64,000 nt of DNA. Source: Tanypteryx hageni (lineage: Eukaryota; Arthropoda; Insecta; Odonata; Petaluridae). The stretch spans positions 186,198,564 through 186,262,563 of the forward strand of contig CM054112.1 in the NCBI GenBank assembly GCA_028673005.1. Direction: 5' to 3'. Below the pieces are notes generated by a model. That model was not told the DNA's origin and did not search any database. It saw nothing but the letters and a program-made list of their open reading frames with translations. The position numbers and the translations under genes are program-made. Shown here in pieces: positions 34,862 to 45,549 of this stretch. Every line of letters begins with the position of its first letter. The first letter of the stretch is position 1.

Positions 34862-37590
34862 TGCACCCCGGGGTAAACGCTAAATATGGTAAGGATCGCT
34901 TGCAACGCTGAACTGCGGCAAAAAAAAACACAAAATTCGGGAATGTGCGATACATAAGGTTACTTTATATTGAGGCCTCGCTCTCTTTCTGTTCGCGTGC
35001 ATTTATTTACCCGCGGCGGACTCGTTTCTGAATTTCAATTATAAATTATGGGATTTGGCCAAACTCCTGCTCTAAAGATAAAACTACGAAGGCTTAATTT
35101 CGAATGAGAATACTTTTGCGGAGGGGAAATGCGACACGGATAAACGCGAAACGTTAAATGGGAAAAAAAATCTGAAGAATGCAAATTGAATCGCCTGGAG
35201 GCAAAAAAAGTAAATTCACGTTCCCGAGATGGAAGCTACTCCACTGTTGATAAGACGAATAAATCTTATTGTTAGCGTTCGAACAAAAAACGGGCGCCCT
35301 TAATTTATGCCGCTTCTAAGAAAATTAAAAGTAATGAGCGGGCAAATGAGACAAAACGTGACCCATTCACCCTTCGGATTAAGAATAGCTATTTTTGAGG
35401 GCGCGCACGCATCGAGAGAGAGAAATTCAGGACAGAGCAAGCATTCCCATTTCAGGACCGTTGGAGAGGTTTCCCCAGGCCCAAGGATTAAGTACGTCCC
35501 TTTCGAAGTCCCCAGAGTGCATCCAGAGCATCACACCATGTAATTCGATTTGTAAAAAAAAATATTTCCATTCGGATTCATCCAGCGAAACAACTTACAG
35601 ATATAGACGTCGTATAAATAAAGACTTGAAATGTATTAATTTGGATATTATAAGATTCCGGATAAAGAAATTTTCTATTAAAACTGATTGTCTTATGACG
35701 AATATCAGGAATGTAGCTCAGTTAAACGTGACGGTTAAATAAATAAAGCTGGATAAAATGAAATATGTAAAGACTAAAAAATCAAAATAGTGACCACGAT
35801 GGTGACATGAATATCAGGAATGAAAGGAATATCCCTTAGGTTGCTCTTCAAGTATAAAGATTACCCTCGCTATAGAAGATGTTTCTAAGTTTAAGAATTT
35901 AACTGTCAATCAATACTCTTGATTGCAAATTTATTAAGCTTCAGGCTATCGGTGGAATTATAAAGCTATGCCAAAAACGTACATTCTTAAAAAGCCGCGT
36001 AAAACTATTCGAACAGAAAGACGAATAATCTAAAATGGAATATAGTGTTCGATTACATGAAAATCTTATTATATGGTCTAATTCACAGCTACGAAAGGCC
36101 ATAGCGAGAGTTTCTTTGTCCATTTATAAAATTAAACAAATCAAGAAAAAATATAATTACAATATGTACATTAAGTGATCTTAGTTTCGACTTAACAAGG
36201 TCGCGAAATTTGTATCAAAGCCAGGTTTTCGTTGAAAAAGGAAATCATGATAGTATTAAGACTATCTACATGTTATGCGCACCTCCCTTTTAGGAATTTT
36301 ACAGATTTATTATTGATGGAATAAAAGATTCAGTTCCGGCTAATGGCGAAAAGTAGGGTAAGGTTCTTCACTCACAAGACTAAACATTCACCAACAAGAA
36401 TTAATATATCTGTTATCTATATTATTATTACAAAATAATATATCAATAGTTCATAAAACATATTAACCGATAAAATATTGTCATCAATACATAAAATACA
36501 CTCGGTATGGTTTATAAAGCGTATTTGACCTTTTAAAAATGAGTTGATAATGATGCACTTGAACATAACCTGAACCAAATTTACAGTTATAAATGCACTT
36601 GAAAAATATAAGTCGGAGAAATGATAAAATAAAGATTTTCAACAAGCAAATTATTCAGCAGAGACAATACTCGCTCGGCAGCGGAAGGGCGAAAGCGATG
36701 ATGATGGAGTTGATGTGATGCGAAAAATGACAGTCAGAGGGGCATTAAAAGTATGGGAGTGTTCACCAGGGAGAAAGGAGAAGTGATGGTGGGCTTTCTT
36801 GCTGAAAAATTCAGTGATTGACAACTGATTTTCTTTTTTTCCGCTAGTTCCTTGTAGACTTTCTTATACAAACTAACGCAACCTTCTGCTTTCTCTCCAC
36901 TGCGGTATCCACTACTACAATATTTCCATATACCATAGCAATCACTACACTGACCTTGTATAAATTAGCTCCACAAGGTCTCCTTTTATCCATTCTTCAA
37001 TGTGTGATTCCACCAGCTCATGAATATATGTGCCCTTCATATTCTCAAATCCATTCCCTTCAACGTCATGAGCCATTCGTTATCACTTCGTCAACATCTG
37101 GTAATCTGCCGACTGGCTCCTTCTACAGCTTCCTTAAGTTGTTTTTCGGTTTGACATCTTCCAGCGATGGTGCACTCGGTAATACTGCAGGTCTTTCAGC
37201 ATTCGCTGACGTTCAGTGTTGAATCTTTTTCTAACGCATAGCACGACGGTAAGTGCGTCCGGTGTAATAGGAGAAAAATTGTCCCCACGTTGGGATGTGC
37301 AAACTGAATGCAATCCAGATAGGGGCGCAATGCAGATGATGAGAAGGAATTTGAAATCCAATTATTCTGAAGCTAGGTACAATTCCACTTTATTGACAAA
37401 GCAGTTGTGGATCTAGTCCGAGGAAAGTGCTGCTGTGACCCCGGAACCTCCAAAAGACGATATAGAAGTCATCCTACTCTATAAAAAGCCAGCCCTTGCC
37501 CGCGCTGAAGACTTTCTCTGCCAGGCGGACAGTTTTACAACCACTTCTGCTAACCAACAGAAATAAACGGCGCAATATACATTGCACAAA
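33908..37590. other. Intron sequence with a moderately CpG-rich block
   Basis: Positions about 34160-34900 are GC- and CpG-richer than their surroundings, with gtgcgtgcg runs at 34450-34550 and (GA)n at 34822-34857. This could be a weak promoter or enhancer, but no ATG exon in phase with either gene was found. The rest is AT-rich with no supported gene. A plus-strand donor-like site (ACG|gtaagt) at 37236 has no open exon before it. Confidence 0.4.
34822..34857. repeat. (GA)n microsatellite
   Basis: Eighteen GA units inside the CpG-richer block at 34.2-34.9 kb. In arthropods, GA repeats near CpG-rich DNA can bind GAGA-type factors; that role is not shown here. Confidence 0.95.
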
Positions 37591-38218
37591 CTTTCTCATA
37601 TACGTATATACGTTTGGTCGATTGTGTACGCTTATAAAAGAAAAAGTTTATAAATCAAAGTTAACCGTAGATTAGCGTATATTTTAATGCCAATGAACGA
37701 TATAAAGTAATTATTTTGGGACGTATGGCTTAGTTAGTATTATTTGTGACATCAGGCTGTACGATTGGATGAATTTTAGTCAAAATCATTATACAGAGCC
37801 ATTTTTTAGTACAGGTATACCTCGCAATACGCTCGGGTTGCGTTAAAAAAAAACGTATAGCGAAACACAACATAAGAGCAATGCTATAAATAAGAGATTC
37901 GTTCCTAAATGGATTAAGGTCACAGGTAAGCACGACAGATATGTTCCTAAATTGGGTCTTGTTGCACGAAATCGTGTTAAACGAATGCAAAAATCCCATT
38001 GAAAACCAAGTGAAAGATAGGAGGGGAAAAGAGATCGCGCGCGATATATATATATATATTACGTACGTATTTTATACAATACTCTAATTATCATCAAAGT
38101 ATTTAGATTGGTGGCTTAAAGTATCTTTACATACTATTTGCCCTACGGAAGGGCATTATATAACTTTTAGGTAAACTCACTACAATATAAAATGCAAATT
38201 ACACTGTGCCATCTTCCG

Positions 38219-38428
38219 CTAAAAATACGAACCGGGTGTAATACTTTGTTCTTCGATCCATATGTTGAGCAAAAGCGTCATTTCTATCAGTGTTTCACTT
38301 CGATTATGCCTCCCCAGCACAGTTGATGCTAAAGAAGTAGCCCCCTGAGCACATTTTTTAATTTTTCCAGCACTTCTGCAAATATTTCTCAGTCCTTGTC
38401 CTCTTTCAAAACGCTTTATTATATCCAA
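38219..38428 (-). pseudogene. Tigger/jerky-type transposase N-terminal fragment
   Basis: The 69-codon frame encodes MDIIKRFERGQGLRNICR, then KIKKCAQGATSLAS and LIEMTLLLNIWIEEQ. This order (DIIKRFE-GE start of the CENP-B-like helix-turn-helix, KIKK-AQSATSL linker, then L..L-IWIEDQ of the second DNA-binding helix) is typical of Tigger-derived transposases. The frame ends before the DDE catalytic domain, which is missing between here and the left terminus. It is non-functional. Confidence 0.75.
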
Positions 38429-38659
38429 TTTAATTAATTAAGAGAAATAGTTCGCTTCAAATTTTTCGCTTACGACATTTCAAACTTATAAAGATAAAAA
38501 CTCTAGCACAAATTCAATGTGTTACCACCACGAGATCGGACTGAAAACTGGCTGTAGTCTGCCGAAACAATACCTTGGACATAAAAAGAAACTCGTCGAT
38601 TACATTACTTCCCGGGTGTAATATTGTATACACATGAAATGAATATGAAAACAATTTAA

Positions 38660-39282
38660 AAGGTTTGCCTCTCTTTATGCGGGGGTAGCGTTCCAGGAAA
38701 ATTACGCATAAAGCGAATTCGCATAAACAGAACCCATATTTACATGTAAAAGACAGGGACATGTTCCACAAGCAAACCTAACTCCACTCCAAGACGCTCT
38801 TCTTTCGCTCCATAACGACTTCTTATGCGCTAAATACAAAATTAAAACAATTAACACTAAATTATATTAGCCAATAAAAGGAAGCAGACTAGCACAAGTG
38901 GTAGCTGTTGTGAATGACATAATAGTGGATGTTTAAAGTGCTGGAGGGTTACGTTGGCCCAACGCAAGTTCCGCGGGCAAGGAGACAAAACTTCTAAAGT
39001 GTGCTCAAACAGTATCACACAAAATCTCCGTCTTATCTCTACTCTACATTATCCACTCCACTCTCATCTCTTTTACTGTAGTACGCACAACATAAAAGAC
39101 AATGAGAGATTGATTGGTCGCCTTGTGGTGTAGCGGAGAACTTTCTTGCATTTGTATTGCACTGGACGCGTAACCGCATAAGAGCTAATCAAAGACGCAT
39201 GAAAAGAAATTCCGGTAAAATAAGTTTGCCGCATAATAGCGAATTCGCATAAAGCGAACCCGCATAAATAGAGGGAAACCTG
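38660..39282. mobile_element. Tigger-like MITE nested in the Tigger element
   Basis: The left end aaggtttgcctctctttatg and the right end (reversed) CAGGTTTCCCTCTATTTATG are inverted repeats, followed on both sides by gcgggg/gcgggt and by gcgaattcgcat/gcgaattcgctat copies. TA follows the right end; the left boundary is eroded by one or two bases. About 620 bp, non-coding. These ends belong to the widespread GGTTTCCCTC-TTTATGCGGG Tigger group. Confidence 0.65.
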
Positions 39283-40083
39283 TATAATGAAACAAAGTTG
39301 TTTTCATTGCTTGCGTTGACACCTTTTGAATGGGCAGAGAAAGGCCCTTCCTTATCCGGGTTTTGTAAGAGCGTATGTCCGAATCAAGCGGACGTATCGA
39401 GAGATAAGAGTCAGAAAGTGTAATGAGCGTAAAACCAAAAAAGCGTATCGCGAGGTATACCTGTAAATCGAATTTTGTTTCAAAATATCCTAGAATAAAG
39501 TACCGTTGATTGTTGCGCAATATCGTTCATCTCTTCAGTGTCTCTTATGAATAATATTATCCACAAACATGAGATATCATTCGATTTAGTTGAACCGTCT
39601 AGGATATAGTAAGATTTTGAGTGGATCGCGGCGGAGGCGTGATGTAAGGTAAGATAGCTTAGCGTACATTTTAATGTCACTGGACGCCATGTAGTGATTT
39701 TTATAGATATATGGCTTACGTAGTATTGTTTGTGACATCTATAATTGGATTGACTTTAATCAAATTCCTTGGAGCCATTTTTGAGTAAATCATTCTTTTC
39801 TAAAAATCACCAAGAATAAACCACCCTTTATTTTTGTGCAATATCATTTTTATCAAAACAGAGTCCGCAAAAGATGATATATTGCATAAATACGAGATAT
39901 CATTCGATTTTATGTACACGTTGGGGCCCTAGAACCGCGAACAAACCGACAGACAGACAGACAAACTGACAGACAGAGGGCATGGCGAAAACCACTTTTA
40001 TGGACCCAGGGACACCTAAAACGCGTATTTCCATCAAAATTTCTAAGTCGAATATTTTCACGATTACAATACTTGCTCTATAT

Positions 40084-41576
40084 CAGCGTTTCCCAAACTT
40101 TGCAGTCCTGGGGACCGGTTATTACAAACTTTGCAGACCTGGGGACCGGTTACTTTAATAATAATTTTTTGCGTCCCACCGTAGTACACATAAAAAAAAT
40201 TCCCAACAGACCATTCGCGAATGGAACTACTTTGCTTGCACGTCCGATGAATGCACAATAAATAAAGAATTTAATACATTGCATATGCATATTTATAAAA
40301 CCATAAAATCAATTTTTTAAAAATCAAAGTCCATTGTTTATCTATTTATTAAAATTCACTTTTTATGTATCTTTACAACATTAGGAATTAGCAATTCAAT
40401 CTTACAAAATGAGTAATAAAGGAAAAGAGAACATACTAATGTGAAGGATGCTGTTGTTTGTTATTACATAACAACTGTATGTCAGGATGAAAATAAGTCA
40501 ATTTTATCCTCAGATCTGGCTCGACATCCAATCTATTCCTATACCTTGTTTTTAAGAAAACCAAAGTAGAGAATCCAGCTTCACACTTATATGTTAAACT
40601 GAAAAGCATTAGGAATCTGACCGCTTTCTCAGATAAATGTGCATATTCATTTTGGCAACTCAGCCAAAAATCAATCAAGCAGAGGTTATCAAAATTGTGT
40701 TTCAATGCAGGATCACAAGAAAGTTCAACTAGCGAATCTACTTCCGTTTCATTTAGTTGCAATATTTCTTCATTTTCTGTGCTAATAGTAAATGAGTTCC
40801 TAATCCACATTTTACTGCAGTCAATTTGGGGAAAATATTCATTTAAGCTTGATATTAGCCCCAGGAGATGTTCTTTTATTGTTACAGAAAGCGCATCTAA
40901 GTTATTTACATCGGCATAATTTTCGAATAATTCAGATAAAGTACAGAAGGACTTAAAATTTCCCTTTTCAACTCGTTGTGTCCACAAACAAAGTTTTTTT
41001 ATTGTTGCTTCAACATTTTCCAGGACTTTAAAAATAGCTATGTTGGTGCCCTGGAAACTTAAGTTCAACTCATTTAAAGCACAAAATATATCGCATAAGT
41101 ACGCTACCTTTGTTAACCAATCAAATTCGCGAAATCTGTCTTTAAATTCGTATATAACATCTCTTACCGATGCTCACACATTCTTGAATAGTTGAACTCA
41201 AAAGTGAGGGCATACCTTTCACGGCTAGAGCCTCTCTGTGAGTAATACAGCTGCAGCTACAAAGTATCTGACACATAAAGCGATTATTCCAAAAATCGCT
41301 ACATGTCGCGTTTTATTTTCTACCGGAACAGAATTTCATCTCAATGTGTTGCAATACATTTAATCCTACGTGTTCGGATCACGGCAGATACCGGCGCATT
41401 TATTTTACGCAAATTATCGACGGCTTTAGACTTACAAACACATACAGAAGAGTCAATTTAATTTGTTACCGCTGTAGACGTAATAGGATAGCGCGATTAT
41501 TTTAATATTTTCTGAGGACCGGAATTTTTTCCCAAGGACCGGTACCGGGCCGCGGACCACACTTTGGGAAACGCTG
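40084..41576 (-). mobile_element. hAT transposon with perfect 8-bp target duplication
   Basis: The ends CAGCGTTTCCCAAA are identical for 14 bp at both termini and are flanked by the same 8 bp, ctctatat (40076-40083 and 41577-41584). Subterminal gggaccggt motifs recur, with two 30-bp tandem copies near 40100 and 40135. A minus-strand transposase remnant covers roughly the middle half. Its length of 1.49 kb suggests an internally deleted copy. The intact target duplication indicates a fairly recent insertion. Confidence 0.92.
40436..41200 (-). pseudogene. hAT transposase C-terminal remnant (ZBED5/FAM200-like)
   Basis: The open frame continues upstream of the annotated-looking start: DRFREFDWLTKVAYLCDIF, CALNELNLSFQG, then FWLSCQNEYAHLSEKAVRF, YKCEAGFSTLVFLKTRYRNR and LRIKLTYFHPDIQLL. 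These are the C-terminal blocks of hAT transposases of the ZBED5/FAM200 kind, including the FW-----YP-L---A----L-----CE--FS dimerisation (hATC) region. Near 41190 the frame shifts relative to LSSTIQECVSIG and a stop intervenes. The zinc-finger and catalytic N-terminal parts are absent. Transposition would need an intact copy elsewhere. Confidence 0.85.
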
Positions 41577-41602
41577 CTCTATATACTACGTATATGAGAA
41601 AG

Positions 41603-42117
41603 CATTAAAAATGGACTTTCTTACCAAAATCATTATTACGAAAAACTATACCAAGCAGGAGGAAGATCAGACGGTGGAGGGACAAGAGACACTCGGCAAT
41701 TACATTCTGTTAACAATAATGTATGTTGCTGTCTAACCTCTACAAAAATAACAATAATAACAATAATAACAGCAATGTAAGAACAAGCCTTTGGGGATTA
41801 TTTGAGGAAATACAGCGCCATTAAAGATTAAAGGGAAAAAATTCGACCCTTAATGTGGAGAAATGACTCGAGCAAGAGAGACACGGTCGCCGCGTGAATG
41901 GGGAGTGGGATGAGGAAGAAAGGAGAGGGAAGAGCATAACATAATGGATGGAGAGGGGGAGGGATGCGGACCAGCGACACGGTTCAATGGGACACGTGGC
42001 AACCCTTCCCAATAACCCCGTCGGACACGCTAGTTAAGTCTTCGTGATCAGAGGGCGTCCCGCATATGGATGACGAACCAAAGCTTAACGTTACAATTAT
42101 TTTTTCTCTCTCCACAG
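41603..42117. other. Intron between the TE nest and plus-strand exon 2
   Basis: Mostly non-coding sequence with a short (AATA/AACA)n stretch near 41745. A 21-nt phase-0 segment at 41645-41625 on the minus strand has an acceptor- and a donor-like flank but encodes only FFVIMIL and is weak. Confidence 0.4.
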
Positions 42118-42155
42118 ATGCGCGGACGATATTATGGAAAAGGAGTCCGTAGGAG
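42118..42155 (+). CDS. Second exon of the small membrane protein gene
   Basis: A textbook acceptor (attattttttctctctccacag) and donor (AGGAG|gtacgt) bound 38 nt. Entering in phase 2 from the exon at 18427, the first A completes an Arg codon. Then CADDIMEKESVG is read and a single G is carried over (phase 1) to the exon at 44363. The other possible frames either hit a stop or do not match the next exon. The segment is acidic and lies just before the hydrophobic stretch. The exon is short, but both splice sites and the two-sided phase match make it persuasive. Confidence 0.55.
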
Positions 42156-42367
42156 GTACGTTGAATCGACCGGTAGACTGATCATTTGGTTTTCACGCCC
42201 TAATATAGAAAACCACCAGTTGGGAAGAAAAGACAGAATAAAAAGAAACAAAACGATCTATTAACGACGAAGGAATAAGTGGATCAAATTTTGAGAGAAA
42301 ACTGTTTCTGAAGTTAATTATAGAAGAGATAATGACAAAGAGAACGGGAATTTTTGATAGCCTAAAA
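42156..42367. other. Intron 2 of the small membrane protein gene, left part
   Basis: Non-coding AT-rich sequence between exon 2 and the hAT-like MITE at 42368. No separate feature is visible. Confidence 0.5.
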
Positions 42368-42622
42368 CGGGGGTTCTAAACCTTTTTGCTTTTTTATTTT
42401 CGTACCACCAAATCAAAAACGAAAATGTTCACGTACCACCATAGCGAGATTGACGGAAATTTAAATCAATTTAAATTCAAATATTATAATAAAGTAATGT
42501 GCCAACAATCGTGCATGTAAATTTGTAATTGAATTACGTAAATATAATATAACAATATTTTAAGCTATAGGCAAAACCATGTGTTTTTATTTTGTTCGCG
42601 TACCACAGGTTGAGAACCTCTG
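42368..42622. mobile_element. hAT-like MITE with perfect 8-bp target duplication
   Basis: The left end CGGGGGTTCTAAACC and the reversed right end CAGAGGTTCTCAACC are inverted repeats of the GGTTCTCAACC type. Both sides carry the identical 8 bp gcctaaaa (42360-42367 and 42623-42630). cgtaccacc motifs lie just inside both ends. 255 bp, non-coding. Confidence 0.85.
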
Positions 42623-44362
42623 GCCTAAAATAATGGAACGGTTAAGAGCAAATACAAAGAAGAGCTATAGAAAAGACAACTTGGGAAGACTGAATCAAGA
42701 TCCTACCGAATTGTAGGTTGCTCAATTAACAATCTCTTAGCCGGCGATCATTATTTACGTACCTATTTAAACCAATCAAATCGTAAACCGCGCTTCACTG
42801 TTTTTTTATCATGAGCTCACACGACCTTGCCAACGACAGGATTCCTAACGGCGAAACCAAGCCCAGCGAAAAAATGTTTTGGGATCGCCCTCCATTTGGA
42901 TGTTCTCTCAAATCAAACCCACAGAGAATTCCTCGATTTGGCGCCATGGATTACCTCCGTCAGACAACGGCAAGAAAGATGACAGCACCCGATCCACCCT
43001 ACTCCTTTGAGAAATATATGGATCCGCCTCTGGTTTAAATGGATTATTCACCATTCTCAAAAAATGCGCTCTCCGAATAAAAGAGATAAATTAAGCATAA
43101 CCACACCAAACAAACACCTGATAGCGAATATTACAAGGGAAGAGACAAAATTTATAATGAAACACCTACTGCCTCCCTCTCTGCAAGAAAAATGTACGAC
43201 GGAAAAAGACGGCAAAAGAACGCGGGACAAAATTAAATGGGCGGCTCGCGCGTTTCCGTGGACTTGACCCCTGAAAGTTCTGGGTTAAAGTAATCGGCTC
43301 GTGGACGAGATTACTGGAGAGGGAAAAGCGGGAGGGCGGTCGCCCTCTCCACGCCGCAGCAGCAACAAGTGGCGAGTGAGAGGAGTGCGTGCCGGAGTAA
43401 GGGGATAATCTTGAAAGTTCGTGGCGTGTCCGAAATGACATTCATTGTATATAGTTAAATTCAATAATTTTTACCGGGGTTATCCAAATTACTGTTTACA
43501 CGACTTAATGGCAGCAAAATGAACTCGGAGAGAGTAGTTCTACTTAATTTCATGACTTTACCGGGACGAAATACGCAATTAAAAATCGCTTATATAAGTA
43601 CAATTTTTTGGAAAACACCTCGGCTAGATGCAAAATCACAAGAAAGCTTTGGAAGTTATCAAGTCGGATGCAAATTCTAATTTTATCTATGTATCACTTT
43701 AGTGTACGCTTCATTTTTCTTGGTTTTATTATTTTAAGTTTAATCGGCCATGCCGCGATTCAATTTTAGTCAGTGTGATGATTTAATTTTTTAGGGCTTT
43801 ACATTTTAAAACGAAATGCGAATATTCCTACCGAAATATTAATCGCCAAATACTATTTACATATTTATTAATCGCCTGTTTCCCGTGATAATAAATAACA
43901 TACAAATCGATCTAACTTCATTATTATGCAGCGAAAAAAGTGAGCTAATAAATCCGGAACTAGCCTATGAATACATGGTGCAAAAAAGATACATTAAAAA
44001 GGTCGACAATGCACAACAGGGGAGACTGGATGCCTATGAGTCGAGGTGAATAAATCAATTACAAGAGGTGTATAGGAGGATGCTGTGAAGATAATACGTA
44101 ACAGCAGGCGATTTGTGTTGGGAAAGGAAAAACATTTTACTTGCATGGCCGATAAACATCGAAATCAACATATTCGGTGAAACGGGCTGATTAGAATGCT
44201 GAATGTATACAGAGAACTGTAAACGGCTGATTTTTACCCTACTCCCGTATCGATCTTCATCTTTATTTTTACGAGAACTATAACCAATCTGTTTGGAGAA
44301 AAGGATTATGGTCACTTGGCAGCGGTTCTTCTTCTTCTCGCTCTCTCTCACACGCTCTCTAG
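42623..44362. other. Intron 2 of the small membrane protein gene, right part
   Basis: Non-coding. A CpG-containing stretch at about 43190-43430 has chance frames on both strands. No other element was recognised. Confidence 0.4.
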
Positions 44363-44646
44363 GGTTGCAAACATTTTGTGTGCGCCTCGCCTACTTGGCG
44401 ATAGTTTGGGCAATCGTCTCCACAAAATGCGCCATGAAAAATGTGAAAATACGGGCAGATCTGACGAAAAAGCGTGAACGGCAAATGGTTAAGAAAAGAA
44501 GTGATGGAACATTGGAAATACCCACGTCCTTTGCTGGACCTGAGCCCGATGCCCCGTTATTTGGGGTCGGAGACATTATGGTAGCTAATAAACTAAAGTT
44601 ATCGCGGAGAATGGAAGACGAGGTGCGGAGCAGGAATAAGGCGTAA
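44363..44646 (+). CDS. Terminal coding exon of the small membrane protein gene
   Basis: A long pyrimidine-rich acceptor (ttcttcttcttctcgctctc...cacgctctctag) precedes GG|TTG. The carried-over G completes a Gly codon, and 93 further codons run to TAA at 44644-44646. The sequence starts LQTFCVRLAYLAIVWAIVST, a single hydrophobic segment at about residues 41-58 of the 131-residue product. A basic stretch follows (KIRADLTKKRERQMVKKR), then a Pro/Gly-rich TSFAGPEPDAPLFGVGD and a charged C-terminus. The basic stretch after the hydrophobic segment suggests a single-pass protein with a cytosolic C-terminus. I do not recognise the family. It lies antisense within a RhoGEF intron, 0.9 kb from the giant exon. 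Confidence 0.55.
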
Positions 44647-44775
44647 ATGTCAGGAGAAATTTTACTATTTAATAACTATAAGTAGAATACGGATGGCTCC
44701 AATGAACGTTTCTTCGTATTAAAGATTTGTCTCATAAAAATGCAATATAATAGAACTAAACGTTTGCCCGTGAGG

Positions 44776-44781
44776 AATAAA
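44776..44781 (+). terminator. Candidate poly(A) signal of the small membrane protein gene
   Basis: AATAAA 130 nt after the stop codon at 44646; another aataaa lies about 25 nt further on. The position is suitable for 3' end formation of the plus-strand gene. Confidence 0.45.
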
Positions 44782-45549
44782 TGATTCTTGTCACAAAAAT
44801 TAATAAAATCCTGCGCATTTAGTAATGTTGGCACTTGCTTCTTTTATATTTCATTTTCATATTTATAATAAAAATAAATTTTAAAATCAAATATTCACTT
44901 ATGAATAATAGAACTCACTTATAACTCAATTTCGATAAATATTCTACGTAAACCTTGTGACCATAAAACCTTTACGTGAACAGATCGGCGACTCTAATTC
45001 TTATTGGAATCCATTATCGGTGAAATGCCAATGAAATGCATATCTAGCCCATTCAACTATTTTATAGCTACAACGGCTACATAAATAATCTACGTATAAT
45101 AACGAATAAAGTTAATTTTGTGTGAAAAAATCAAGACGTCACCAGTAGAAATTTAATGCAGGTTAGCCAACCGTGTGGAGGTTGCATTTTCAATTAATAA
45201 ATAACACCTGTGGCTTAAACTGACGATTGCATCAATGTGAAATTAATTTAGTACACTTACTCATAACCCTATTTTCTATTATCAATAAAGATAACGCAGT
45301 GATTAAATCAATAATCGATAATATAATAGCAAAATATACCAAACACAAAATAAAATATTGATAAAAAAGCTCACGCAAATAAAATATTCCAATATTTCAA
45401 AAGGTGGAGTAACCCATAAAGAGGAAATTGTACTCGCTTCAAACGCATGCAAAATAGTTTACCGTAAGCAAGACCGCGACAAACATGCTTCAAGTGTGGA
45501 GAATTTAATAAACCAGCGGCATCAACAGGAAGCGAAATGTTCCACACAC
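44782..45549. other. Intron/intergenic AT-rich sequence between the two genes' exons
   Basis: Very AT-rich; it holds the start of the RhoGEF intron after the giant exon. The donor AAAG|gtgtgt at 45549-45548 is weaker than the gene's other donors. No other feature is visible. Confidence 0.5.

Larger units (their letters stand above)
37812..39463 (-). mobile_element. Tigger (pogo superfamily) DNA transposon, degenerate
   Basis: Terminal inverted repeats CAGGTATACCTCGCAATACG (left) and CAGGTATACCTCGCGATACG (right, reversed) differ at one position and are flanked by TA on both sides. A minus-strand remnant of the transposase lies at 38219-38428, and a smaller element is inserted at about 38660-39282. 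The 1.65 kb includes that insertion, so most of the original coding region is gone. It interrupts copy 1 of the outer tandem repeat. Confidence 0.85.
37591..41602. mobile_element. Composite nest of transposable elements
   Basis: The outer layer has ends ctttctcatatacgtatata (37591) and, reversed, ctttctcatatacgtagtat (41602). It contains two tandem copies of a unit of about 270 bp: copy 1 at about 37670-37811 continuing at 39464-39598, and copy 2 at about 39655-39920. It also has (GACA)n and an aaacgcgtatttcc motif shared with the foldback element at 26.4 kb. A Tigger element splits copy 1 and an hAT element splits the right end. Confidence 0.6.
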
